A stretch of DNA of 64,000 bases from positions 21,170,758 to 21,234,757 of the forward strand of contig CM073323.1 of the NCBI GenBank assembly GCA_037043015.1, read 5' to 3'. The stretch comes from Bryum argenteum. Taxonomy: Eukaryota; Streptophyta; Bryopsida; Bryales; Bryaceae. The notes below the pieces were generated by a model. That model was not told the origin of the DNA. It ran no database searches and worked only from the letters and a program-made list of their open reading frames with translations. Numbering within the stretch: the stretch's first letter is position 1; each line of letters starts with the position of its first letter. Made by a program: the position numbers and the translations under genes. Below, piece by piece: positions 11,738 through 23,232 of the stretch.

Positions 11738-14700
11738 ATGGCCGCGATGGCCGCGAGCCAGTGCATAGCGGGGTACGTCTCAAATCAAGGATGTGCGAAG
11801 CTGTCGAGCTCGATGTTGCCCCGGTGGGGTTCTACCCGCAGGCAGCTTCGCAGGGAATCGGTGAAGTTCGTGATGGAGGTGGCGCAAGCTACCTCCCGGA
11901 GGTCGCTCAGTCGGCAAGCGCAACACGTCCCAGTGGTCGCCACCACGGAAAGCTCCCCGGACATGGTAAAGGGCAAGTACAGCTACGACGTAGAGAATGC
12001 CATCAACAACCTTACCTCGCTCGCTCCGCGCGGCAGCATCGCCAGGACCATGGATGGGTTTAAGAACAAGCTCTCTATGCACGATTTTTCGCTCATTTTC
12101 AGGGAATTCGCACAGCGCAGTGACTGGCAGAAAGCGTTGCGGTTGTTCAAGTACATGCAGCGCCATCAGTGGTGTAAACCCAATGAGCACGTCTACACTA
12201 TCATGATAGGTAACACCCAGAAATCTCTCAATTCCTGAAGCTTTGGTTTCTGGAGAGGTAATTGCGACACTTCGTTTGCTCTAGACTCACTTCTGACTCA
12301 CACTCTGACTATGAAACGGAAGAGGAGTTCCATCTAATTACCTTCTTCGAAATTGTGAATGTCGGTAGATGACCTCCGAATTGACACGACCTCTGTTCCG
12401 AGGGTTGCGCAATCTCGATTGCCATTGTGCTGGTCAACCTATTCTTGGAGAGAAAAGGTGTAGAGAGAGACTTGCTTAGTCACTGAATGGTCAAAATTGC
12501 ATTTTCTGCTGTTGCAATAGCATCAACGGAGTGAATCGGGGCAAAGTTGTGTCTGATTCTAGCATATGGTGACAGGAATTATGGGACGGGAAGGAATGCT
12601 GGACAAAGCTTCCGAGCTTTTCGAAGACATGCCATTGAACGATGTGGAATGGAACGTGTACTCATTCACAGCACTGATAAACGCATACGGACGCAACGGT
12701 CAACATGAAGCATCTCTTCATTTGTTAACCCGGATGAAACGGGAGAAAGTTGCACCTAACCTAATCACGTACAACACTGTGATCAATGCGTGTGCCAAAG
12801 GGGGTTTAGAATGGGAGGGTCTTCTTGGATTGTTCGCTCAAATGCGGCATGAGGGCATTCAACCTGACATCATCACTTACAACACGCTCCTAAGCGCCTG
12901 CAGCAGGTCAGGCTCGAATATCATCTCGCATTCCGAGCTTAAAATTTAACCTTTTCACGAATTGCTCAATGAGTGCTGTTTGATCATGGCAGTCGGGCGC
13001 TGGTGGAGGAAGCAGGCATGATCTTTCGGACGATGAATGAGGCAGGTGTGGTGCCAGACACGGTCACCTACAACGCGCTAGTGGATACGTATGGACAGGC
13101 AGGGCAACACGAAGGAGCTGCAGAGCTGCTACGAGAGATGGAGAAGGCCGGAAACCCACCAGATGTAGTGGCTTACAACATTTTGATCGACTCGTATGGA
13201 AGGGTTGGCAAGTATCAAGCCGCTGCCAAAGTGTTCAAACAAATGCAGGAGGCTGGATGCAGCCCGAATGTGGTGACCTTCAGTTCGCTTCTGGAGGCTT
13301 ATGGCAAGCACGGTTGCTATGACGAAGTGCGAGGTCTGTTTGAGGACATGAAATCCCGTGGTACTGAGCCTGACATCACCACCTACAACACTCTTATTCA
13401 AGTGTTTGGGCAAGGAGGATTCTTCCAAGAGTCTATCAACCTTTTCCATGACCTGATTGTACGCGCTTTTACCCTCCCGTGATTTTGCCCTTAGGGTTTA
13501 GGGTTTAAGGCATTGACAATGGTGATTCGCTCGCAGGAGGGGGGATTGGAGCCAGATATGTCAACATATGCTGGCTTGCTTTACTCTTGTGGTAGAGGAG
13601 GACTTCACAAGTCAGCAAAAATAATTCACCGTCACATGCTTCGAAGCAACGTCACGCCTACTTCAGATGGTTTCACTGGTGAGCATCGGGTTATTGAATT
13701 GAATCAGGATTCCTTCATTGTGAATATCCTCTGATCATTGTTGGTTGATCTAAGCAGGTCTAATTGCCGCTTACGGAAATGCCGCTCTTTACTCCGAAGC
13801 TACTGCCGCCTTCAATAGCTTGAAGGAGAGTGGATGCGAACCGGACCAGGATGCTTACAATGCGTTGATTCAAGCCTTTGCAGGTCCTTAATTAGCATCT
13901 CTCTTTTACCTCTGTTCTGATATACATCATTAGAGTATGAACGATTTTCCATTCATTGCGAAGGATTAGTTTTTGTGCCTCATTTTTTCGTTTCGTACTG
14001 CTTGTGCAGGTGGTGGTCTATACTGTGAGGCTGGAAGTGCGTACCTGAGCATGAACGAAGTAGGCATTCCAGCCGATGTAACCACGTACAACTCCCTCAT
14101 AGAAGCGTTCGGTCGTGGAGGCTTGTTCGATGATGCCATTGAAGTGAGTCGAGATATGGAAGAGGCTCGGTGCCCACCCAACAGACACACTTACGAAGCT
14201 TTGATGGGAGTCTACTGCACCGCAGGATTGTTTGATGAAGCCAAAGCTCAATTCCTGGATCTCAAAGTTGGAGCGCAATTGCCCAGCGTTGACGCCTACT
14301 GCCTCATGATTGCAGTCTGTGCTCGCCGAAACAGGTAATGCTCGGATACATCAGAACGGTTCGTACATTTATATGTTCGTTTTCTGATCTTTTCTGATTT
14401 TCAGATGGGAAGATGCGAGCAAGGTCTTGGGGGAAATGATGGACCCAAAGAAGCCAGATATATATGCATTGGTGGGTGGAATCTTCAAGGGTGAGATGGA
14501 CGATGAGACCAACTGGCAGCGAGTGGTGTATGCGCTCGACGGCTTGAAAGTTGATGGGGTCGGTAGTAACTTGACGTTTTACAATGCTTTTCTGGAAGCA
14601 CTTTGGTGCTTAGGACAACGGCAGAGAGCTTGCCGAGTGTTTGAGGAAGCGAAAAAACGAGGCGTGTATGCTGAAGCTTTCTCACGCTCGGACTTGATGT

Positions 14701-15668
14701 GGTCTATTGACGTTCACAGGTCACTTCAAATCCCATACCTGAACTCTATACGATGCAAAATCATCTCAATCTCTTATGAAGCCAGTCTTCTGGCACTAAT
14801 AAGATATTTTCATGCTTGTAAGCTAATCAGCTACATTTTTGTTGCTCACCAGGATGTCAGTGGGGGCTGCGATGACTACCCTTGTTCTCTGGCTGTTAGA
14901 CTTGGAATCGGCGCTCAAGCAAGAGACTTCGTTTCCTCCCCTTCTCAGCATCGTCACAAAGTATGTCTCCTAAACTTTTGTTGATGGTGTCAATCAGCTG
15001 TCCGACACTATTGTTCTACCCTGTAAGCTACGAATTAATCTACTTCAAAAAATACTAGTATATCCTATCATATTCTATCCAAATGTTTCGTTTTCCACCT
15101 GACGTTTCTTCAGCTTCGTCAATAATTTGCTAAGCTCACAGCTTCCTGTAGACATGGATGCGGTCAATCAAATGATCGGTCTTAACCAATACACAGTCGT
15201 ATGCCAGGATACAAAAACTATGTTTCTATCGTATGCTTTTGTTTTTCACTCGATAGCGTCCTGTATCATTTAGTTACCTTTTAGCCTATGGATGCGGCCA
15301 TCAAACAGACTGGTTGTAAGCTTTCACAGTCTCATCATCATGCATCGTTTTTTTCTTTTCATTGAATTGATATGTCGGGGCTGTGCAGGTGGGGTGAGAA
15401 GGATGCGAACAGGGATCTGAAGAGCCTTCCAATAGCGAGAGCAATGTTGGGGTACCTCACAGACGTGGGTGCGCCCTTCGACTTCGCCAAGTGGAATGAA
15501 GGCCGAATCATCACCTGGACTCCAGCGCTGCAAGAGTGGTTAGCTAAAGCGCAACTGGAGACGCACTTTTCAATCACCAATGATCCCTTGTCCGCCTTCC
15601 TTGGCCGCAAGGCAGACAGCAAGCCATACCCGGGAAGAAAAGGTCGCAGCCTCTCCACTTCCTCATGA
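11738..15668 (+). CDS. PTAC2: PTAC2: plastid transcriptionally active chromosome protein 2 (P-class PPR)
   Basis: Nine exons with GT-AG introns join cleanly in frame: 11738-12209, 12576-12906, 12993-13458, 13537-13678, 13758-13883, 14010-14334, 14405-14719, 14853-14960, 15389-15668. The product is 854 residues, close to the 862 of Arabidopsis PTAC2. The start is the first ATG after an in-frame stop at 11711. The N-terminus is Ser/Arg-rich as in a chloroplast transit peptide. GKYSYDVENAINNL and RTMDGFKNKLSMHDF match the conserved PTAC2 N-terminal region. Then come about a dozen or more 35-residue P-type PPR repeats (repeated TYN-LI and PD-V motifs). The C-terminal region (WSIDVHRMS, WNEGRII) matches PTAC2 rather than GUN1, and there is no SMR domain. 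PTAC2 is needed for transcription by the plastid-encoded RNA polymerase. No frameshift is seen. Confidence 0.95.
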
Positions 15669-16375
15669 CCACAACCCCGGTCTGCATGCAAATTTTTCCC
15701 AGTTTTGAACATTCATAGCTTCAGCTTTCTTGAAAAACCGAGAGCTTCAAATTCTTAGGAAGCTTATGAAGCAAGAGGAAGAGGAAGGGGATTCTGGTTC
15801 TGTTGAATAGTATCAGCGATGATGAGAGCTTTACACACCAGTGTCCTCTTTATTAGGCTGAGGGATGCTAGAGTCAGAAAATTCATTCATATATTTATAT
15901 GTATCATGAACCCTTTTTCAGCGGTTCGAATTTTATGGTGTATTGTAGAATTGCAACTGGTTTGGCTCCCAACAGTGTTTTTTTAGGTGACTTGAAAACG
16001 TTGTTATCTAGCCCTGCTAGCGATATAAGATGTTTCAAGCTTGTTCAATTTGTACACCTAATAGTATTGAGTCTTGGGCATAATTCACTAGCTCAATTAG
16101 AATGCTAATTGGTGCAATTGATACAAATTAAGTATCACTCCTACCATCTTACTAGAAGCCTTCGATTTGTGTAGAATAATTGAGATTATGGTAAAATTTA
16201 TTTCATGACAAGTAGGTAGCTTCCACCAACATAAATGATCACTTTTCAAATCTTGGGCTCTTTGTGAATTAGAGGGAGTATACTCTAAGCATGTGATCTT
16301 ATCAAATTAGACACATGTAGATTGGATACATGAAGACTTTTGCACACATGTTTCTTTACAACATGGAAACATTGT
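15669..16375. other. PTAC2 3' flank, no further gene
   Basis: The sequence after the PTAC2 stop becomes AT-rich. I see no coding region; a 3' UTR of a few hundred bases is expected but no clear AATAAA stands out. Confidence 0.5.
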
Positions 16376-16419
16376 TTATAAAGTAACATTGTTTATAAAG
16401 CAGTTCTTTTGATTCTGTA

Positions 16420-16560
16420 ACAAGGAAAACCTACTATATATGATCAGACGATTTTACAGAATTCATGTTTTATAACAAGCGAAACCTCATATATATGATA
16501 AGAAGAGTTCAGACAAGGAAAACCTTATATATATGATCAGACGATTTTACAAAATTCATG
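16420..16560. repeat. Direct repeat of a 48-bp unit with a degenerate middle copy
   Basis: A 48-bp block (ACAAGGAAAACCT...GATCAGACGATTTTACA...ATTCATG) occurs at 16420-16467 and 16513-16560 with three or so differences. A partial copy (ACAAGCGAAACCTC) begins near 16476. No function is apparent. Confidence 0.8.
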
Positions 16561-16724
16561 AAATCTATTTCAGGCACATATTTCTTTTGCAACAATGGAA
16601 GTAACTACATATGAATGGATGGATATTTATCACACACACATTTAGGCTTCATTGCCTAGAATTTATTGCACACTTATAATATGTGTTGACAGCTCTTTTG
16701 TGTGAGACACATGTTTTTACATAG

Positions 16725-17020
16725 ATTTATGGCACTTGACATGGTGATGGACAATTGACACTTGACAAGCTAAGTTTATGTGACTTGACAAGCTAACTTG
16801 CATATCTTTGTATGGATTTATGGCACTTGACACTATATAGATTTATGGCATTTGACAAGGTTGAGTTGCATATGTGTAAATTTATCGCACTTAGACAAGT
16901 TGGGCTTTTACATGAATGTATGGCACTTGGCAAACTAAGATATATATTTGTCTGTAGAAGTATGGCACTTGACAAGCTAAGTTGCATATCTACACATATT
17001 TGTGGCATTAAACATGTTCT
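16725..17020. repeat. Degenerate tandem array with core TATGGCACTTGACAAGCTAA
   Basis: The motif TTTATGGCACTTGACA or a close variant recurs about seven times at irregular 40-65 bp spacing (for example near 16729, 16818, 16845, 16919 and 16967), interleaved with GTTGCATAT. It looks like an old minisatellite with no coding potential. Confidence 0.75.
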
Positions 17021-17319
17021 TTCCAAGTAGAATAAACTTAAATTCAAATTTCCATTGAATCATAGTAATAAGTGGAACACAACAAAGGACCACTAATTAA
17101 AATGTGAATACAAAGCTACTACAAGCATATATGACACTTATATATAATTTCAAACATGAATTTCCAACACTTATCAATTCATTTTGGACTACTTTGCCAA
17201 TAAGGTTCATTTGGTTCTTGACAAAGAATTATCGATCTTGAAAAAATTAAAAGGATTTACAACTTTAAAATGCATAAAGCAAAGACCAATTTAAAACAAC
17301 CTCACTTCCGTTATGTTAT

Positions 17320-17520
17320 GGCCTTATGTAACGGGCAATTTTGGCCCATGAGATGTGCTATTTCAGCCCATGTCCTATGATGTCATATTTTACAGGCATA
17401 ACTAGATATGCCTCTAAAATGGCGCGTTTTATAGTATTACACACGTTCTACATAATTTCATCCAAATTCTATAGTCTTACCAAAAATCCCCTAATATCAC
17501 ACATTATGATAATTTGACTT
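17320..17520. repeat. Dispersed AT-rich repeat related to 36.36-36.53 kb
   Basis: The section with GTTTTATAGTATTACACACGT, ATATCACA and CCTAATATCAC resembles a section at about 36430-36530 with the same word order (GTTTTATAATATCATGCACGT, ATATCAC). A weaker match lies near 59970-60060. The next 250 bp (17540-17820) contain repeated GAATATTCTT / GAAATATTT words, and similar material follows at 36.55-36.68 kb. Probably a decayed mobile element of unknown class. Confidence 0.4.
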
Positions 17521-18460
17521 ATAAAAAGCAATAGAAGGGCAGATATTTTTGAACTATAGTTGAAAAACATTGCTATTTCTAAACAACAGTTGAGGAATAT
17601 TTTAATGGAAACATTGCTCTTTCTAAATAGCAATGCAGAAATATTTCAACAAAAGAGCGAATATTCTTTGAAATTCGTTGTGAAATATTTGGCAAAGGGC
17701 GAATATTCTTCACTAGGGCCGTTGGAGGGTGTTGAGAAATATTTTGGGTGTTAAGAAATATTTTGTCTTGATATGAATATTCTTCAATGGCCGTTCATGA
17801 ACATTGAAGAGTACTTGCCCTTTGATGATAATGAGAGGCCAAAAATTATCAAATACTTACGTTAGTTGTTTGGTTTTGAGCACCCCAAAACGAGCCAATT
17901 TAACAGAATAACACCACTTTTTGCTTTTTCAATTTTGAACTTTTGAAGTCTTTGTATGGATTTTTTGTTTTTCTTATATTTTTGTTTTTTTTGGCCTACA
18001 CCCCACTTATTCCAGGACCTCTTCTTGAAATTTAAGGGCATATAGAGTTTAATCCTTCCAAGTTCCAACTACATTATTTAGATTGCCCCACCCAGAAGTC
18101 GGAGGAACGATCCCTGACACCGCGAACCACGGGCACCGAAGACTGCGCTCTGCTGGTCATCGTCCTCGTGGTCGTGATTCTCGTCGCCGCAATTTCATAA
18201 TCACTCACTCGTTCCGAAGGAGATCAATCGCATCTTCAACTCACAGCTTGCTGGGGATCGTTTTCTCAACTCCGTCGCGGCCCGGGGGCACAGGGGTTCT
18301 CGCTCCACTCTGATTTCAACTCCTCTTTCTTCTCACCTCCGCTCTCTCGCCACTGATTGAGTTTCATTCACTTCTTTTCCGCATTCCCGTCATTTCAAAT
18401 TCAAAATCTAACTCTTGTGCTTCATTCACTGCAATTTGAGCACCAAGCCTATTTCCTTCG

Positions 18461-18971
18461 GTAAGAGACCATGCCCACGACCCAGAAGTCATACTTTGAA
18501 GAATTTAGGTTAAATTCCTCCGATAAGAGATTCTGTGATACGGGTTCATAGCAGTAGATTCTGTCAAGGCATTGCTGTGCTTTGGGTGTCGATTGGTCTC
18601 CGCTTTATTTGAATGGCTTATGTGTGGATGGGCAAGCACTTCGACAGTCATACATTGAGCGCGTTGATATGATTCGAATTTTTGAAAGACCTCGTATTGA
18701 GCTGCCGTTCTTGAAGCCATCAAACGAATAGGTTCTCGTGGCAGGGTTGTGGAGGATGAGAATTGCTGGAGAACGGAATCGAATGGCAATTGGACTGGAA
18801 TGCTGGCAATCGCGAGTAGTGAATAGGTATTTTGTGATTCTGTAACCTATTCTGAGGAGGCACATTGGTAGTATTCACGGTACTGAGACCAGAAGCAAGT
18901 AGGTGCTGAGGCTTCTGTTTGTGCGAGTTTGCTAGACTCGGTCAGGCGAGGCCGAGGATGGGCAAAAGCAG
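18461..18971 (+). other. Predicted leader (5' UTR) intron of SAC3A copy 1
   Basis: A strong donor (TTCG|GTAAGAG) at 18461 and an acceptor (AAAAGCAG|GTCACC) ending at 18971 frame a 511-bp intron, leaving a 44-bp leader exon before the ATG at 19016. The acceptor region is preserved in the inverted copy (plus-strand 53691-53700), which also has a donor at 54268-54273. Inferred from splice signals and conservation only. Confidence 0.55.
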
Positions 18972-19015
18972 GTCACCACGAGTTGAGGCGGTATTGAGTT
19001 GAACCCTATTCATTA

Positions 19016-22000
19016 ATGGCAGGGGTCGGAGATGAGTATGACATCAACCGACGAAACAGTTTGTATGGCGCTCCGTCCAACAATGTTGTGGCGTATTCTG
19101 ATCCCACAACTGCTTGGGGTGGCCAAGCCTACGATCCAGTGTCCCAGCAGCAGCAACAACAGCAGCAATGGTATGGGTATTATCCGGAGCAGCCGGTGCA
19201 GGACGGGGCCCAGAGTGGGCAAGAAGCCACGGCAGCTCCTCCGTTGCCCGCCATGCCACCCCCGCAGGCCCCTCTACCACCGAGTGTGGCGACGAGCGCG
19301 ACATGGGCAGGAAGTGATCAGGGGGCACCGGTGTCTGGCAGCGACCCATACGCGGGGTACAGCAATTATGGGCAGCAGCAAGGGCAAGAGTATACGGGCT
19401 ACGGAGTAGCGGGAATGCATGCAGGCAACAGCTATGGCAATTCGGTGGCTGCAAATGGAGCGCCAGCATCGTATGCACAGGGGTATACGGGATACAGTTA
19501 CGCTCCCGACCAGAATGCATACAACTATCAGGGGTACCAGGCGTACCAGGGATATCAGAAGCAGGGAGCGGAACCATATGGCCAGAATGCAGCAATGTAC
19601 AGCAACGCCGCTGCTCCATATGCGGCACCTGCCCAGTATGCACAGCCCGGGACCCACACGGATGCAGGGGCCTACGGGAACAGCGTTAACTACAACGATC
19701 CCAATGCTTATCAGTCCGCCGGCTACCGACATCCAGGTGAAGGTGAACAGTCGACGGTAAGCGCATGGAGCGATCCGAACCAGGGGAAGTACAACTACGG
19801 AGGATACGTGAACGCCGGATATGGTGGTGTGAATGCAAAGCCGGAGGAGAGCGTGCAGTATGCAGCGCAGGATTACTCGCAGCAGTACTCGCAGCAGTGG
19901 GCGGATTATTACGCTCAACAAGCTGCACAACAAGCTGCCAACGGAGAGAGCAACGGCGGTCCCCCAGCAGCTGGTCCCGGTGCAGTTCAAGTGGTGGCGC
20001 CATCATATGCGAGTGTTGTGAATGCTCCCACAACTCAGCAGCCTCCTCCTCCTGGCACCGCGGCACCAGTGGTTTCGTGGGCCGCGGGTCCAGCATTGCA
20101 GCAAGCATATGGTGCGTCGCAAGTCGCTCAAGAATCTCCGAGCACGAGCGCCCAGAATGGCGGGGCTGCTTGGAATGGCGGCAGCAGCCAGGTGTTCCAG
20201 AGCGAGCAGTTCAAGCAGAGTTATTTTCCACCACTACCCACCCAGGCGAGACCAGATGCAGGTACAGATCACGATCAGAACCAACCTCTGGAGTTTCAGA
20301 CGAATCAAGGGGGGCACAGCATTCCATATCAGCATCAACAACAGCATCAGCAACAGCAACAGCAGCAGCAACAGCAACAGCATCAGCAGCAGCAACAGCA
20401 ACATCAGCTGGCGAGCAAGACAGGGAAGCTGCATATCGTGACGAATCCACGCATCACTGGGAATGTTGGCGCTTTGGGTGCGGGCAAGGAGACGGCGAAG
20501 CCAGCTTTTGTCAGCGTGGCTGCTAAGACGGCGGCCCTGTCTGCCGCTGGAACGGATGCAGTGGCAGATGCGACTCTACAGCCGGGAATGTTTCCGCCGT
20601 CACTGCGGGCGTATGTGGAGAGAGCTCTGTCGCGGTGCAAGGACGAGTCGCAGAAGGCGGTATGCCAGAACATTATGAAGGACATGATCACGAGCGCATC
20701 GATGGATGGGACGTTGTTCACGAAGGATTGGGACACGGAGCCGCTGTTTGCAATACCCGCGGCGTCGACGCCGAAGAAGGAGACGTCGCAGCAGCAGGGT
20801 GGTGTTGGGAAGTCGGCTTGGAGCCCGGCCCTACGGCCGAAGAGTCGGTGGGAGGCCGCATTGCCGGAGGCTTCGGATGGCAAAGCAGGGCGGAGCCATG
20901 GATTATACGGCATGGTCAGCGGGGGTGGTCATGATGCGTCTCGAGAGAAGAACAACGTGCACTTGCAGAACAAATGGGAGAAGCGGGAGGATGCATGGAA
21001 CAAGCCGGCGAGTGCGACGACGAGCACGATAGGCGATGTGGACTTCAAGAACATATCGAAGAGGGCGTCGAAGAGGTTGCGCTCTATGGGTCTGCACTTT
21101 AAGTACGGCGATACGAATGCGTCGAGCGAGAGCGAGGAGGAGCAGGTGCAGGTGCAGGGAGGACTGCATCTGGGATCCGTGTCGACGGCTGATACGCCTG
21201 AAGAGAAGGAGAGACGGCAGAACCGGTTCAAAAGGTTCGATCGGGGGAAGGAGCACTCGGGGAGGGGAGGCAAGGGATCCGGTCGGGGGAGGGGCCCGGC
21301 GGCGGGGAGTGCGAGCGCGCGGAGGGCGACGGCGCTGCAGCTGGCGCTGAGTTCGGGGGAGGGGCAGAATGGGCAGGCGGTGGAGGACATCGACTGGGAC
21401 TCGCTGACGATCCGAGGGAGCTGTCAGGAGGTGGAGAAGCGGTACCTGAGGCTGACGTCGGCCCCGGACCCGGCGACGGTTCGGCCGGCGGACGTGTTGA
21501 GGAGGGCGCTGGAGATGGTGAAGAGCACGACGAAGAGCTACCTTTACAGGTGCGAGCAGCTGAAGTCGATCCGGCAGGACCTGACGGTGCAGCGGATCCG
21601 GGACGAGTTCACGGTGGAGGTGTACGAGACGCACGGGCGCATGGCGCTGGAGGCCGGGGACCTGCCGGAGTACAACCAGTGCCAGACGCAGCTGAAGGCG
21701 CTGTACGGGGAGGGCATCCGGGGGTGCAGCGCGGAGTTCGCGGCGTACGGGCTGCTGTACATTCTGTTCAACCGCGGGAACAGCAGGGACATGGTGTCGG
21801 CGATGGGGCGGCTGACGGAGGAGGGGCGGAGGGAGTCGGTGGTGCAGCACGCGCTGGCAGTGCGGCATGCGGTGGCGCTTGGGAACTACACGGCATTCTT
21901 CCGGCTGTACAGGCGAGCGCCGGTGCTGAGCCCGTGCCTGATGGACATCCACGTGGAGAAGATGCGGTTCGAGGCCGTGAAGTGCATGACGCGGTCGTAC

Positions 22001-22264
22001 AGGCCGACAATTCCCGTGTCGCTGGTGGCACGGGCGCTTGGGTTCGGAGCGGAGGCGGGAGCGGAGGCAGACACGGATGGTGTGGAGGAGTGCGAGGAGT
22101 GGCTTCGGGGCCACGGCGCTCACGTGCAGTTGGAGAACGGGTCGAAGGAGTCGGTGGTGGAAACAAAGCTGAGCTCGACGAGCCTGTTCATGCCGGAGCC
22201 GGAGGACGTGGTTCCGCATGGAGATGCGAATCTGGCACTGAACGACTTCTTTTCGCGGTCTTAG
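19016..22264 (+). CDS. SAC3A: SAC3 family protein A-like (SAC3/GANP/THP3 domain), copy 1
   Basis: One uninterrupted frame encodes 1082 residues. Residues 1 to about 435 are a low-complexity region rich in Gln, Tyr, Gly and Ala, resembling a prion-like domain. Residues about 435-465 are a poly-Gln/His tract. Residues about 540-580 contain a conserved block (PPSLRAYVERALSRCKDE). A basic RG-rich segment lies near 740-765, and the SAC3/GANP/THP3 domain near 800-1015 (LTVQRIRDEFTVEVYETH, LPEYNQCQTQLKALY, GLLYILFNRGNS). This layout matches plant SAC3A, yeast THP3 and human LENG8, linked to mRNA export, splicing-coupled processing and TREX-2-like complexes in the nucleus. Arabidopsis SAC3A has a coding region split by introns (as I recall), whereas here it is intronless. 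A second copy lies inverted at 50.3-53.7 kb. Confidence 0.9.
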   Translation: MAGVGDEYDINRRNSLYGAPSNNVVAYSDPTTAWGGQAYDPVSQQQQQQQQWYGYYPEQPVQDGAQSGQEATAAPPLPAMPPPQAPLPPSVATSATWAGSDQGAPVSGSDPYAGYSNYGQQQGQEYTGYGVAGMHAGNSYGNSVAANGAPASYAQGYTGYSYAPDQNAYNYQGYQAYQGYQKQGAEPYGQNAAMYSNAAAPYAAPAQYAQPGTHTDAGAYGNSVNYNDPNAYQSAGYRHPGEGEQSTVSAWSDPNQGKYNYGGYVNAGYGGVNAKPEESVQYAAQDYSQQYSQQWADYYAQQAAQQAANGESNGGPPAAGPGAVQVVAPSYASVVNAPTTQQPPPPGTAAPVVSWAAGPALQQAYGASQVAQESPSTSAQNGGAAWNGGSSQVFQSEQFKQSYFPPLPTQARPDAGTDHDQNQPLEFQTNQGGHSIPYQHQQQHQQQQQQQQQQQHQQQQQQHQLASKTGKLHIVTNPRITGNVGALGAGKETAKPAFVSVAAKTAALSAAGTDAVADATLQPGMFPPSLRAYVERALSRCKDESQKAVCQNIMKDMITSASMDGTLFTKDWDTEPLFAIPAASTPKKETSQQQGGVGKSAWSPALRPKSRWEAALPEASDGKAGRSHGLYGMVSGGGHDASREKNNVHLQNKWEKREDAWNKPASATTSTIGDVDFKNISKRASKRLRSMGLHFKYGDTNASSESEEEQVQVQGGLHLGSVSTADTPEEKERRQNRFKRFDRGKEHSGRGGKGSGRGRGPAAGSASARRATALQLALSSGEGQNGQAVEDIDWDSLTIRGSCQEVEKRYLRLTSAPDPATVRPADVLRRALEMVKSTTKSYLYRCEQLKSIRQDLTVQRIRDEFTVEVYETHGRMALEAGDLPEYNQCQTQLKALYGEGIRGCSAEFAAYGLLYILFNRGNSRDMVSAMGRLTEEGRRESVVQHALAVRHAVALGNYTAFFRLYRRAPVLSPCLMDIHVEKMRFEAVKCMTRSYRPTIPVSLVARALGFGAEAGAEADTDGVEECEEWLRGHGAHVQLENGSKESVVETKLSSTSLFMPEPEDVVPHGDANLALNDFFSRS

Positions 22265-23232
22265 CATCAGTGGTTAGAATGTGGGGATGTGAGGGAGTAG
22301 AAGTGGTGGGTAGGAGAATTGACCCTTGATTGTAGAAACGGGTGTGTGTAGAAAGCCATTGAGCCCATAACAAGTAGGAAAGAGCTTGAACGGGTTGGTG
22401 AGAACCATTTTTATTGTGCAGAAAACTGCAGTAGGCCCAAGCTGTAAAGTCGTTGATGGAGACCCTTAATCCAGGGTCCCGAGAAAATTCAACCCCCAAG
22501 TTGGATGATAGCATTCCATCCGATATTACGTTGCTACGTTTCCTCGAGCTTGTCCGATGCTTCTGTGTTCATGGGATAATGTTTGTGTTTGCATCTTTTA
22601 GTCTCTTACGTCTTCGTAAGTTTGTTATTAGAGTTCGTCTGGGATATAACCATATCTCTATCGGAGCTAGTTTCCGTTCGTTATGTACTGTCGCACTATT
22701 CTGCATACGGCATCATTGATCTGGTACCTCAGATTGATCCATCCGGCTACTCTTCAGTTCTTACAGTTCTCCACGGCCGTTCTGTTTCATGTTCTGGTGT
22801 ATTCCTCTTACTAAGCAGGCCACTTCAAATCATCTGCATAGAGAATATTAAGCACTGGTGGCATATGATGCTTTAGGGGTAATGAATCTCAGTTCTGAGT
22901 TGTTCAGCTAAGGTTTCGTTTCCCGGTTCTCTATATGACCATTGACAAGTTTGCAATACATTTATCTTAATTCATTGACCAGAATGTTGCAACGACATTT
23001 AACAGTATTTGGAGGTTGAAGAATCCAGAGATATTCACTACTGTATATTCGAATCACGTAGAGAACAAATCTTGATAGTGGTGTAAATGTTTTGACAAAA
23101 TGGGCAATCTGCTTTGTGCAGTTTCAACCAGGTAAATCAACTTTCGTGGAACCTGATATAATCCTAATTGATAATGCTGAGCTTAATCTTGATCCTATCC
23201 TAGTCCTAAGATACTCGTACATGCATGCGTTA
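22265..23232. other. Convergent intergenic region between SAC3A copy 1 and MRD1
   Basis: The first 250 bp are the 3' UTR of SAC3A copy 1, homologous to about 50045-50330 (reverse) next to copy 2. The rest carries no recognisable gene. The two flanking genes are tail to tail. Confidence 0.7.

Noticed and set aside
20903-22267. Long open frame (454 codons) antisense to SAC3A copy 1, and its mirror in copy 2
   Set aside because: The region is very GC-rich, which keeps antisense frames open. The predicted protein is Arg/Pro/Leu low complexity with no family match, and the sense frame has clear SAC3 domain conservation.
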